Source: Aureococcus anophagefferens (lineage: Eukaryota; Sar; Pelagophyceae; Pelagomonadales; Pelagomonadaceae). Taken from it: a DNA stretch of 33,487 bases. Location of the stretch: NCBI RefSeq assembly GCF_000186865.1, contig NW_008705563.1:398510-431996 (forward strand), in the 5' to 3' direction. Within the stretch, counting starts at the first letter, position 1; each line of letters begins with the position of its first letter. Below the pieces are notes generated by a model. It was not told the origin of the DNA. It saw nothing but the letters and a program-made list of their open reading frames with translations, and did no database searches. Shown piece by piece: positions 9,103-17,902 of this stretch. A program made the position numbers and the translations under genes.

Positions 9103-9506
9103 ATGCCGCCGAAGCGCTGCAACGACGACGCCTCGGCGTCGCGCTGCAAACCTGCCGCCTCGGCGCCGCGCGGCGACAACGACGCCTCGGCGCCGACGGC
9201 CGCGGAGCTGCGCGGCGAGCTGCTGGCGACCGCGCGCGCGACGCGGGCAAGACCTGCTGACCGTCCGAGGCGCCGCGACGGCTGGCGAAGGCGCGCGGCG
9301 GCGCCTGGCGGGACTGGATGCCGGCGACGCACGACGCGGCTCGAGCGCTCGCCGTCGACGGCGCCGTCGAAATCACGCAGAAGGGCGTCGTCCAGAGCCT
9401 GTCGGCGAAGCCCCGGGGCCCCTACCGCCTGCGCGTGACGGCGCGCGCCGCGGACTCCGCGTCCGCCGCGCGCCCGAGGAAGCGGCGGCGGGAGCCCCCA
9501 AAATGA
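9103..9506 (+). CDS. DUF3253-family protein with in-frame TGA at the conserved Cys (candidate selenoprotein)
   Basis: From ATG 9103 the frame gives MPPKRCNDD... and then TAAELRGELLATARA. In a frame offset by the (CG)n run at 9232-9240 it continues RDAGKTC-TGA-PSEAPRRLAKARG, then AWRDWMPATHDAARALAVDG, AVEITQKGVVQ and RGPYRLRV, stopping at 9504-9506. This is the whole DUF3253 fold: the family has GKT(I/F)CPSEVAR, WRxLMPAVR, ITQxGxxVD and ARGPIRLR. The TGA (9258-9260) replaces exactly the Cys of 'CPSE'. Pelagophytes, notably Aureococcus, are known to be unusually rich in selenoproteins, so Sec is plausible. I could not identify a SECIS element; downstream sequence overlaps the convergent neighbour. 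The frame offset (two extra or one missing base) may be a sequencing error. With both lesions real, a pseudogene is the alternative. Corrected length is about 133 residues. Confidence 0.6.
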
Positions 9507-9515
9507 CTAACCGCG

Positions 9516-10190
9516 TTACGCGCTCTTGAGCGGGAGCCCGAGCATGAGGAGGATGGACTTGAGGAGCCCGACGGACTCCTCGACGTCGAGCTTCGTGTCC
9601 TCGAGGAAGGCGTCGACCTGGCCCTTGCCGCCGTTCGGGTTCGCCTCGCCCCAGGACGACGTGTAGGCCATCATGGACGACATCTGGATCTTCTCGCCCC
9701 ACTTGTTCACGGCCTCGAGGTACCGGTCCGTGTCGTTCGGGTTCTTGAGCAGCGGGCTCGCGCGGAGCATGAGCTTCTCGGACTTGAAGAGGGGGTCGTT
9801 GATGGACTTGAAGCCGATGTACTCCTGGACCTTGAGCGGGTCCTTGTCGCAGCTCGCGCCGCCGTTCGTCGCCACGACCTGCTTGCTCTCCTGCGAGAGC
9901 TTGCCGTAGCACTTGCCGGACGTGATGCGGTCCCAGTCCGTGAGCAGCAGGTTCATGCGCTCGTAGCCGAGCGTCAGCTTCTTGAGCTCCTCGGGCGTCG
10001 GCACGGACTCGGCGAACGCCGGCGGCGCGGCGCCGAGGCCCAGGGCCGCCGCGGCCGCCGCGGCGCCGAAGACGTCGCGGCGCCGCAGGCCGGGCGTCGA
10101 CGCCGTCGACGCGCGCCGCGGCGCGAGCTCCAGCGCGCCGACGCCGCAGAGGGCGAACGCGGCGAGGCGAACGACGGACGAGGACACCAT
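9516..10190 (-). CDS. Plastid thylakoid-lumen-targeted protein (PsbQ-like size, family not certain)
   Basis: From Met at 10190 the protein is 224 residues. Its N-terminus is tripartite: an ER signal (VVRLAAFALCGVGA), a basic plastid transit stretch, then RRRDVFGAAAAAAALGLGAA ending AFA, a twin-Arg thylakoid leader with a cleavage site. The mature part of about 150 residues is rich in helices (TLGYERMNLLLTDWDRIT, LFKSEKLMLRASPLLKN). It has two Cys (GKCYGKL and ASCDKD) and ends KSILLMLGLPLKSA. Size, topology and a four-helix look resemble lumenal photosystem II extrinsic proteins of stramenopiles, but I do not recognise the exact family. The frame is open upstream to 10235, but the AT-richer sequence there suits a leader. 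It lies 10 bp from the convergent DUF3253 stop. Confidence 0.7.
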   Translation of the reverse strand: MVSSSVVRLAAFALCGVGALELAPRRASTASTPGLRRRDVFGAAAAAAALGLGAAPPAFAESVPTPEELKKLTLGYERMNLLLTDWDRITSGKCYGKLSQESKQVVATNGGASCDKDPLKVQEYIGFKSINDPLFKSEKLMLRASPLLKNPNDTDRYLEAVNKWGEKIQMSSMMAYTSSWGEANPNGGKGQVDAFLEDTKLDVEESVGLLKSILLMLGLPLKSA

Positions 10191-10234
10191 CGTGGCGGAT
10201 GAGCTGTCAGAGGGTGTCGGTTCAAGCGACGGCA

Positions 10235-10259
10235 AACTTGCCCTTCAATGTTTGTACTC
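10235..10259 (-). promoter_or_regulatory. Upstream element shared with the 21.9-kb locus
   Basis: On the gene strand it reads GAGTACAAACATTGAAG followed by GGCAAGTT, 45 bp before the thylakoid-protein ATG. A near copy occurs at 21964-21989, 70 bp before another minus-strand ATG and in the same orientation. Confidence 0.45.
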
Positions 10260-10307
10260 AGATCAGACGTGGTCCTCGCGGACGCCCGTTCGATTAAACT
10301 TACCCCC

Positions 10308-11659
10308 CTAGTCGACGTGCTTGCCGAACTTCGTGTTCCAGTAGATCTGGGGCCACATGTTCTCCTCGACGCCCGTCCACTCGACGCCCCACGTGTCGAG
10401 CTTCCGGAGGCGGAAGATGAGCTTGTGCTTCTTCTTGATCGTGCCCATGTACTTGACCTTGGCGTAGAGGCGCTCGATCTCGAAGCGCCGCGTGCCTACA
10501 GAAGAAGCCGCTGGCGCCGCGGCGAACGAAGGGACGCGGGAAAGAGAGGGGACCGTTCGGGAACTTGACGTCGATCTGGAGCTGGATGTGGGACCAGTTG
10601 TGGACGGTGACGGTGCAGGTGACGTCGCCGTTCGTGCTCGTGCGGTAGCCGAGGTGGTCCGTGCCGACGTGCTTCACGGGCGCGTCGACGTCCACGGCGT
10701 CGACGTCGTCGCCGTCGTCGAGCTTCACGTAGATGCGGAGCTCCTCCACGGTCTTGTTCGCCCAGGAGAACTTCTCGAACTTGGGGTTGCACTGCTTGTA
10801 GATGGGCGCGAGCTCCTGGGGCCCGTCGGGGTCGAGGCCGGGCAGGTCCGCGGGCGCGGCGCGTTTGGGGAGCACGGGCTCGGTGCCGTCGAAGGGCCGC
10901 ATCGTCGGCGGCGGCTTCGGCGCGAAGGTCGGGTCCCAGCCCTCGCAGGGGATGCCGAGGCGCGCGCGCTCCGCGGCGTTGGCCGCGTCGACGCGGTCGC
11001 AGTGGAGCTGGTAGCGCTCGACGTCGCGTTTCGCGCGCTCCATGGCCTCTTTGTGCTTCCGGGACCGCTCCGTGACCCGCTTCTTCACGGGGTCGGCGGA
11101 GAGGTCGAAGGCGCCATTTTGCCGACACCTCGTGGACGGCGGCGTCGGCCGTCGCCGGGCCGACCCTGCTCGGGTCCACGAGCTTCGCGCGCGCCGCGTA
11201 CTGGTCCGCCGGCGAGAGGACGCCGTCGAGGATCGCGATCTGCTCCTTGAGCACGCCGTTCTCCGGGTCGAGGGCCTGGCCCGCCAGGTAGGCCGCCAGC
11301 GCGTCCACGTGCCGCTGGAGCTCGCCCAGCGCCTTGGCCCTCCGGTAGTGCGCCTTGACGTACGTCTTGTCCAATTCGAGCGCGCGGTCCGCGCTCGCGA
11401 GCGATTCCTCGCACTGGCCCATGGCGAACTGGGCCGCGGCCATGTTCGTCAGGTAGCGCGCCGCGTCCGAGAGCTGGCGCTCCTCGGGCACCCACTGGAG
11501 GAAGCCGATGCACTCCTCGTAGATCTGCACGGCCGTCGGGTACTCCTGGGCCTTGAAGGCCTCGCGGCCGATGTTCTCCTTCTCCTTGAGCAGCTCCGGC
11601 GCGTTCTTGTGCGTCACGGACACGTAGCCGTCGTCGAGGGCCGGCTGCTTCCGCGGCAT
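10308..11659 (-). CDS. TPR co-chaperone-like protein with C-terminal CS/p23-like domain (intron and one frame break)
   Basis: The start Met (MPRKQPALDDGYVSVTHKN) is at 11659. Residues about 25-150 hold three TPR-like helical pairs (ENIGREAFKAQEYPTAVQIY; NMAAAQFAMGQCEESLASAD; TYVKAHYRRAKALGELQRH). A basic helix and a linker follow. Then comes FSWANKTVEELRIYVKLDD and a beta-rich end (HNWSHIQLQIDVKFPNG, LYAKVKYMGTIKKKHKLIFR, WPQIYWNTKFGKHVD) that resembles a CS/p23 fold with an insertion. A 58-bp GT-AG intron (10496-10553) is needed to reach the stop at 10308. The TPR frame and the following frame differ by one base. Removing one base from the four-base T run at 11117-11120 joins them smoothly (VHEVSANGAFDLSADPVKKR). 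Corrected length is 430 residues. An Hsp90-cochaperone or ciliary dynein-assembly role is inference only. Confidence 0.6.
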
Positions 11660-11860
11660 GGCCAAGCTCGCGCCGACGGCAGAAGACGACTCCGATGCGA
11701 TCGATGGCGGGCTGCTTCGATGCGATGTCGTGATGAGGGCAAACGTGCCGCTCGGTTGCACAGCGATCGAGTCTCGTCGCTCTCGAGCGTCAACGACTCT
11801 CCCCGCCTATCTGTCGCCTCCCTATTCGTCGCCCGCTCATCAGTACGCACGGGGGAGCCG

Positions 11861-13088
11861 ATGAAGGAGTGGGAGAAGAAACAACGCGAGTTCGAGCAGG
11901 TCAAGGCCCGGGCGAAAGCGCTCAGGCTCCGCCTCACATGTACCATCTGCGGGGCGAAACCGAAGACCTTGCTCAACTGCCCGTGCGGGACGACACAGTG
12001 CGCGCCGGCGCCGTCGCGACGCTCGCGAATGGTCGGGGGCGTCGCGCGATCGCGCCGCGACGCGAACCCGCAGGTACTGTTCGACGGACTGTCAACGCAT
12101 CGATTGGCGCGACCGAGGCCACCGGAAGGCGTGCAAGAAGATCCGGGACGAGCGCGCGGCGGAGGCGGCGCGGGCCGAGGCGCCGACGCCCCCACCGTCG
12201 CTCCCGGTCTACGGCCCCGCGCCGCGGTCGCACGCGGACGATGTCCGCGCCCGCATCGCCGCGGAACACGAGGCCGCTCGCGCGCGGCGCGAGGCGAACC
12301 CGGAGCCGGAGCCGCTGTCTGAGCGGTACGGGGGTCGATGCCCGATCTGCATGGAGGAATGGGACGTGAATGAAAACCTTGTGTTTCTTTCTTGTTGCTG
12401 CCGGACGGTCTGTCAGTCGTGCTCAAAAAAGTCTTTAGATGGTAAATTGTTCGGTTCCGGTGCAAGAAGGACGACGAGCGTGAACCGTCCGTGTCCTCTC
12501 TGTCGAGCGCCGACTCCAAGAAGCGAAGCGGAGCTGCTGGCGCGAGTTCGTCGCCACGTTGAGAACGATTTGCCGGAAGCGATGGATTTCTTGGGAATCG
12601 CGTATCGCGATGGCGGTCTCGGACTCGTAAAATCTGGGAAGAAGGCCGCAAAAATCTTCAAGCGCGCCGCAGAGCTCGGAAATTTGAGTGCCACCCTGAA
12701 TCTAGCGACCTTGTATCTGTACGGTGACGGCGTCAAGCTGAACACGGCGAAGGCGATGCAGCTGTTTCGTTTGGTCGGCGACCGAGGCCACGGGCGGACG
12801 CCTGCCCTGGCGCAGGTGACCATCGGCCAAATCTGCGAAGAGTCTAGCCGGCACGACGAAGCGCTCCACTGGTACAAGATGGCCGCAGAGCAAGGCTACA
12901 CTCCTGCGGAGTCCAGTGTTGGGCGTTTAATCCTGAAACAGCGGCGTGACGACGAGGCCGCCCAGGGCGCCGCCGGCGAGGCAGAGAACGCCGCGGCCAT
13001 CGTCGAAGCCAGGCGCTGGTTACAGCGTGCCGCCGCCAAGGGCCACGAGCAGGCCATCAGCGCACTGAATTGTCTCTCTTCTGTGTAG
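11861..13088 (+). CDS. MYND-RING-Sel1 repeat protein, copy A of a tandem pair
   Basis: Exons 11861-11997 and 12074-13088 give 383 residues. The 76-bp GT-AG intron splits a MYND-type zinc finger: CTICGAKPKTLLNCPCGTTQ before it, YCSTDCQRIDW...GHRKAC after it. A RING-like finger follows (CPICMEEWDVNEN ... CCCRTVCQSC ... CPLC), with an extra Lys/Ser/Gly-rich insertion compared with copy B. The C-terminal half consists of Sel1-like repeats (KKAAKIFKRAAELGN, KLNTAKAMQLFRLVGDRG, ALHWYKMAAEQGY, ARRWLQRAAAKGHEQA). The domain set suggests an E3-ligase or scaffold role, with no specific partner visible. The start is chosen because MKEWEKKQREFE is conserved in both copies. The 3' half has lower GC than the 5' half and differs sharply from copy B. 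Confidence 0.8.
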
Positions 13089-13109
13089 CCCTAAACTTAG
13101 CCGCCTCTC

Positions 13110-13271
13110 TTAAAGCCGCGTCACCGTCGGTCGGAGGATGCGCGGGAGCGACTCGGAGCGCGGGATGCGCTTGGGCGCGCCCGGCGTCTTCGCGCGCTTC
13201 TCGAGCATCTTCCGCTTCTTGCCCGTGGGGTCGTTGTGGTTCCACGGAGTCCCAGGGCCGCCCCTGCTACG
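13110..13271 (-). pseudogene. Duplicated stub: last ~50 codons of the gene at 14699-17783
   Basis: The reverse strand encodes HNDPTGKKRKMLEKRAKTPG and then APKRIPRSESLPRILRPTVT plus RL and a TAA stop. This is essentially identical to the C-terminus of the neighbour ending at 14699. It loses frame about 35 bp from its 5' limit by an extra A, and homology stops near 13271. It was copied along with MYND-RING-Sel1 copy A and has no visible start or promoter, so it is non-functional. Confidence 0.85.
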
Positions 13272-13400
13272 CGTGCGGCGTCATGGCGATGATGCCGCTT
13301 GGGTGCACCTCGATTCGGTCAATCGAGACGCGCCGCCTCTCGTCCCCGCTTTTCGCCTTCCCTCTTTCTCGCCCGCTCATCAGTACGCACGGGGGAGCCG

Positions 13401-14678
13401 ATGAAGGAGTGGGAGAAGAAACAACGCGAGTTCGAGGAGGTCAAGGCCCGGGCGAAAGCGCTCCGGCTCCGCCTCACATGTACCATCTGCGGGGCGAAAC
13501 CGAAGACCTTGCTCAACTGCCCGTGCGGGACGACACAGTGCGCCCCGGCGCCATCGCGACGCGCGCGAATGGTCGGGGCGTCGCGCGATCGCGCCGCGAC
13601 GCGAACCCGCAGGTATTGTTCGACGGACTGTCAACGCATCGATTGGCGCGACCGAGGCCACCGGAAGGCGTGCAAGAAGATCCGGGACGAGCGCGCGGTG
13701 GAGGCGGCGCGGGCCGAGGCGCCGACGCCTCCGCCGTCGCCCCCGAAGCCCGTCGTCTACGGCCCCGCGCCCCGGTCGCACGCGGACGAGGTCCGCGCCC
13801 GCATCGCCGCCGAACATGAGGCGGCGCGTCTGCGTCGGGAGGCGAACCCGGAGCCGGAGCCGACGTCGGCGCGGTTCGGATCGCGGTGCCCGATCTGCAT
13901 GGACGAGTGGGACGTCAACGAGACTCAAACGCTGCGCGTCTGCTGCTGCCGCATGGTCTGCACTTCGTGCCATTACAAGATTGGGTCTGAGCCGTGCCCT
14001 CTCTGTCGTTCGCCGCATCCGACATCTGAAGCGGAGGATCTTGCGCGACTGAGGCGGCACGCGGAGAACGAGGTGCCGGAGGCGATTTCTCATTTGGGAC
14101 TGAAGTACTTCCAGGGGGCCCCGCTCGTCGCCCAAAATTTCAAGAAAGCTGCGAAGATTTACAAGCGTGCCGTGGAGCTCGGGGACGTCGACGCGTTCAA
14201 CAACCTTGGGCATATGTATCAAAATGGTACCTCTTCGGCGTTTATTAAGCGTTACATTCCCCGCCCGATCCCCACTGTCATTGTCACGCTTATTTTACAC
14301 CGAACAGGTAAGGGCGTCAAGCAGGACACGAAGAAGGCGATGCAGCTCTATCGAATGGCCGCCGAAAAAGGGGACGCGGTGGCACAGTTCAACCTCGGGA
14401 TGTCATTCAAATTACTTAGCGGGCCTGACGAAGCGATGCCCTGGTTCAAGATGGCTGCAGAGCAAAGCTACACTCATGCGGAGTTCCATCTTGGGATCTG
14501 CTTGCTGGAACAACTACCCGACGGCGACGAGGTAAAGTACGAGGCAGAGAACGCGGCAGAGAGCGCCGCGGCCATCGTCGAAGCCAGGCGCTGGTTACAG
14601 CGTGCCGCCGACAAGGGCGACGATGATTCCATTGAGATGTTGAGGTCGATCTCTGTCGCTTTCCCCGACCTCTTTTAG
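13401..14678 (+). CDS. MYND-RING-Sel1 repeat protein, copy B of a tandem pair
   Basis: Exons 13401-13537, 13613-14226 and 14308-14678 give 373 residues. Intron 1 (75 bp) is at the same place as in copy A, inside the MYND finger, and nearly identical in sequence. Since copy A's version is 76 bp, reading through it is not an option there. Intron 2 (14227-14307, 81 bp) interrupts a Sel1 repeat (NNLGHMYQNG / KGVKQDTKKAMQLYRMAAEK) and is absent from copy A. Both introns are multiples of three and stop-free, so an automatic gene caller would wrongly translate them. The domain order is MYND finger, RING-like finger (CPICMDEW ... CCCRMVCTSC ... CPLC) and Sel1-type repeats (KKAAKIYKRAVELGD, AMPWFKMAAEQSY, ARRWLQRAADKGD). 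The function is likely protein-protein scaffolding or ubiquitin ligation, by domain inference only. Confidence 0.82.
   Translation: MKEWEKKQREFEEVKARAKALRLRLTCTICGAKPKTLLNCPCGTTQCAPAPSRRARMVGASRDRAATRTRRYCSTDCQRIDWRDRGHRKACKKIRDERAVEAARAEAPTPPPSPPKPVVYGPAPRSHADEVRARIAAEHEAARLRREANPEPEPTSARFGSRCPICMDEWDVNETQTLRVCCCRMVCTSCHYKIGSEPCPLCRSPHPTSEAEDLARLRRHAENEVPEAISHLGLKYFQGAPLVAQNFKKAAKIYKRAVELGDVDAFNNLGHMYQNGTSSAFIKRYIPRPIPTVIVTLILHRTGKGVKQDTKKAMQLYRMAAEKGDAVAQFNLGMSFKLLSGPDEAMPWFKMAAEQSYTHAEFHLGICLLEQLPDGDEVKYEAENAAESAAAIVEARRWLQRAADKGDDDSIEMLRSISVAFPDLF
14231..14307 (+). mobile_element. Introner-like intron with imperfect terminal inverted repeats (copy B intron 2)
   Basis: The arms 14231-14258 and 14280-14307 are 28 nt each and match at 21 of 28 positions without gaps (outer ends CTCTTCGG and CCGAACAG). 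GTA flanks both sides (14227-14229 and 14308-14310). The donor GT comes from the left flank and the acceptor CAG is the element end. The paralogous site in copy A is empty. Confidence 0.6.
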
Positions 14679-14698
14679 AAGTGAATAAGCTAAGGTCC

Positions 14699-17600
14699 TT
14701 AGAGCCGCGTCACCGTCGGCCGGAGGATGCGCGGGAGCGACTCGGAGCGGGGGATGCGCTTGGGCGCGCCCGGCGTCTTCGCGCGCTTCTCGAGCATCTT
14801 CCGCTTCTTGCCCGTGGGGTCGTTGTGGTCCACGAAGTCCCAGGGCCGCTCCTGCTTCGCCGCGTCGAGCTTGAGCTGCTTCTCCTCGCGGCGCCGCTCG
14901 CGCATCGCGTGGCGGAGCGCCTTGCGGTCCTCCTCGGCGCGGCGCCGGTGCCGGACCTCGGCCTCGAGGACGTAGACGCGGCAGGCCTCGATGCGCTGCT
15001 GGTGGTCGCTGTGGCCCTGGTGGGGCCACGTGCTCAGGTGCTCCTTGTCCTTCGCGAGCGCCGCGGCCGCGCCGTCGCCGTCGTCGTCGTCGGAGTCCGG
15101 CGCCGTCGCGTGGTCGTCGACCTGGCCCTGGACGGGCTCGTCGATGGGCTGGGGCTGCGCGAAGGGGTTCTCGCGGAGCGGGAACTCGCCGCCGAGGTGC
15201 GCGCGGAAGTCGCGCGACTCCGCCAAAAAATCCATCGCGTGGCGCACGGACAGCAAAAAGTCGACGCCGTTCCAGATGAAGGGCTTCGGGTCCGGCGGCG
15301 GCGGCTTCGGCGGCTTCGGCGGCGCCACGGCCTTCTCCGCGGCCGCGCGCTTCTCCGCGATCTCGCGGAGCAGGCCCTCGACGGAGCCCGTGTTCGCCTT
15401 CGTGCCCGCGCCGAAGAGCGCGCCCTCGTCGACGCTCTCGCCGCCGTCGCTCGACTGCTGGCTCGGCCGCCGGCTCCGCGCCGCGTCGCCCTCGAGGACG
15501 CGCGACCGGGCCGCCGCGGGCGCGGGCGCGGGCGCGGACGACGGCGCGGGCGCGGGCGCGGGCGGCGGCGGCGGCGCGGGCCGCGCGGACGGCGGCGCGG
15601 ACGGCGCCGGCGTGCCCGCGCCGTCGACGACGGGGCCCTCGGCGGGCGCGGACGGCGGCCGCTCCGCCGTCGCGGGCCGGAAGTGGAACTTCGCGGCGAC
15701 CGCCGAGACCTCGGACTCCACGGTCCGCGCGTCGTCGTCGTCGCTGTCGTCGTCCTGGGGCGGCGGCTCCTGCCAGGCCCGGATGGCCTCGACGGCGTCG
15801 ACGACGGCGCGCTGGATGCCCAGGATGGCCGCGCGCTTGATGCCGAGCGTGACCTGGGCAGCAAAAGGGTGATTCAACGTCGCTTCAACGTGAGTGTTCC
15901 GCGCGCGCGCGTTCCGAAAAAAAAGCGCCCACGCTTCGAGGCCGTTCCGAGAGATGATCGCTCGTCCAAAAATCAGCCGAAACGAGTGGAAAACGGCCGA
16001 GATATGAGCCTTTGAAGTTGGGAATTTCGCTCTCTTTTGCTGCCCTGAGCGTGACCGCGGGCACGGGCGGTCCCAGGAGCTCCACGAGGGGCACGAAGGC
16101 CTCGCGGCGCTGCATGTTGAGCAGCGACTTGTCGTTGCAGGTCTGGATGGCCTGCTTGAGGCAGTGGTAGATCTCCCGGCGCTGCTTGTCGAAGGCGCCG
16201 AGCGCCCGCACGACGCGCGCCTCCTTGGCCGCCTTCTCGTCGGCCTCGCGCTGGCGCTCCGCGACGGTCGCCGCGTCGAGCTTCGCCTTCGCGAGCAGGT
16301 CCGTGCGGTTGATGAAGAGCAGGGACTTGGCGGCCTTGCGCGCCTTGGCCGCGATCGGCGGCTTCTCCTCCGGTTTCACCCTTTTGGGCGCCTCGTGCGG
16401 CGGCTCGCTGATGAGGTCGCGCCAGCCGGGGAGCGCCGCGAGGCGCCGCGACTCCCGGAGGCGCGTGAGCCGCTTCATCTCGCGCTCGCGGCCGAGGACG
16501 TCCAAGCCCCAGGAGTTGTACCAGAGCTTGTGCAGGTTCCGCTCGCCGGGCCGCGCGTTGCGCACGGGCCCGCCGGGGTCGTGGCCGCCGTCGTCGAGGA
16601 GCACGAGGTTGATGCGCGGCACGTTCTTGCGGATCGTCCCGTCGTCCGTGAACTGGATGTGGCAGGACGCGCCGCCCTCGTTCCGCGTGACGATGACGCC
16701 CTCGCGCTGGACGCCGAAGACGTCCGGGCAGCGCACGAGGCAGCCCTCGACGACGTCCGTCTCCGCGCGCTTCCGCGTCAGGTACTCGAACTCGGCGTTC
16801 GTCGCCTCCTGGAGCTCGTCGTCGAGGGACGTGAGGAGCGTCTCGTTCGTGAGGCCGCCGCGGCGCGCCGCGTGGTCCAAAAAGTCGCGGTTCATGGACC
16901 GCTGGCGCTTGACCTTCTCGCGGACGGCCGCCGTCTTCTGCGCGAGGAAGGCCTTGTAGGACAGCTCGAAGAGGTCGCCCTCCTCGGAGGAGTAGGAGTC
17001 GTCGGACGCCGCGTCCGTCGAGTCGCGCGCGAACGTCTCGGGCCCCCAGAGCCGCGGCGGCCGCGCCTTGGCCGCGGCGCGCTCGATGGCCGCGCCGCGC
17101 GCGCCCGTGAAGTGCTCGTCGCCGCGCTCGACGATGCGGTAGGAGTGGTCGAACCACCGCACGTTGTGCCGCAGCACCGCCCGCACCAGCGCCGTCGTCC
17201 ACTCCCAGTCCGCGCAGGTGATGTGGTCCTCGAGCAGACCCGGCGGCGGCCGCCGCGGCACGCCCGCGCCGCCCTGCTGCGCCATCAAAGCGAAGAAGAG
17301 GGGCTGCGACGGGTTCCAGCTCCCCAAACGGTCCTTGCGCTCGAGCCGGAGGATGGTCTGCAGGGGGATGGGCGGCGGCGCGAGGCCCCGGAGCTGGCCC
17401 TCCTTCGCCCGCGCCTCCTCCTTCTTCCGCGCGAGGCCGCTCTCCGTCGCCTCGCGCGTGACCTCGGCCATGTTCGCGATGGAGCTCCGCTGCGTCCGCC
17501 GCGCCAAACGACTCGGTGCGCTGTTGAGGAACGCGTCGACGGGCGCGCCCATGGAGTTCGGGTCCATGCGCCGCCGCAGCGCCGTCGCGCGCCGCTTCGC

Positions 17601-17783
17601 GTCCATGAGCGGCGTCTTGCTCACGCGGCCCTGGCGCGAGCTCGCGGTCGTCGACGCGCCGGACGCGCCGGCGCCGGCCGTCGGCGGGCCGGGCGTGCCG
17701 CGGCTGCCCGACGACGACACGCTCTTCCGCGACGAGCCCGCCGTCGACACCATGGACCGGCGCGGCGGCGACGCTTGCGACAT
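14699..17783 (-). CDS. Large unknown protein with Tudor/SH3-like patch (two exons, intron is an introner)
   Basis: Exons 17783-16056 and 15853-14699 give 960 residues. The start is MSQASPPRRSMVSTAGSSRK. Further reading toward 17903 is open but lies in the probable promoter. Visible parts are: a Ser-rich basic N-terminus; a conserved-looking block (WEWTTALVRAVLRHNVRWFD); an acidic-Ser tract (DAASDDSYSSEEGD); a beta-rich patch (GCLVRCPDVFGVQREGVIVT ... IQFTDDGTIRKNVPRI) that resembles Tudor/SH3-like barrels; a charged helical region; a Pro/Ala-rich disordered stretch; and a basic C-terminus. Splicing at 15854-16055 restores VPAVTLGIKRAAILGIQ in phase 0. I do not recognise the family. The disordered, basic layout would suit a nuclear or cytoskeletal scaffold, but this is a guess. 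The last ~50 codons are duplicated at 13110-13271. Confidence 0.7.
15855..16046 (-). mobile_element. Introner element (192 bp) with terminal inverted repeats and 10-bp target duplication
   Basis: The ends are TGGGCAGCAAAAG (15855-15867) and CTTTTGCTGCCCT (16034-16046), inverted repeats with 12 of 13 matches. The direct repeat GAGCGTGACC flanks both sides (15845-15854 and 16047-16056). On the coding strand the donor GT lies in the upstream GGTCACGCTC copy. The acceptor AG is made of the element's last A and the first G of the downstream copy. Splicing therefore restores the pre-insertion sequence exactly. Introners of this design are established in Aureococcus and Micromonas. Confidence 0.9.
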
Positions 17784-17902
17784 GGATGCCGAGGCTGGGT
17801 CTAGACCATCATGCGCCAACGCGCTCGGCCCGGGCTGCTCGTGAAGCGCCGACGTGACGTTAACCCTGTACTTGAAGCGCTGATCAGAGCTCGAGTGACG
17901 CA

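Noticed and set aside
9507..9850. Possible SECIS hairpins after the DUF3253 stop (ATGA near 9545 and 9769)
   Set aside because: ATGA with nearby stems can be drawn, but the arm lengths, apical AA and partner GA do not fit the SECIS consensus convincingly by eye.
13538..13612. Read-through of copy B intron 1 as protein (APAPSRRARMVGAS...)
   Set aside because: It would split a MYND finger, and the equivalent segment in copy A is 76 bp and would break the frame. GT-AG splicing restores the zinc ligands in both copies.
15515..15620. GGCGCGGGCGCGGG-type repeats
   Set aside because: They encode the Pro/Ala-rich linker of the unknown protein at 14699-17783. This is ordinary low-complexity coding sequence, not a separate element.
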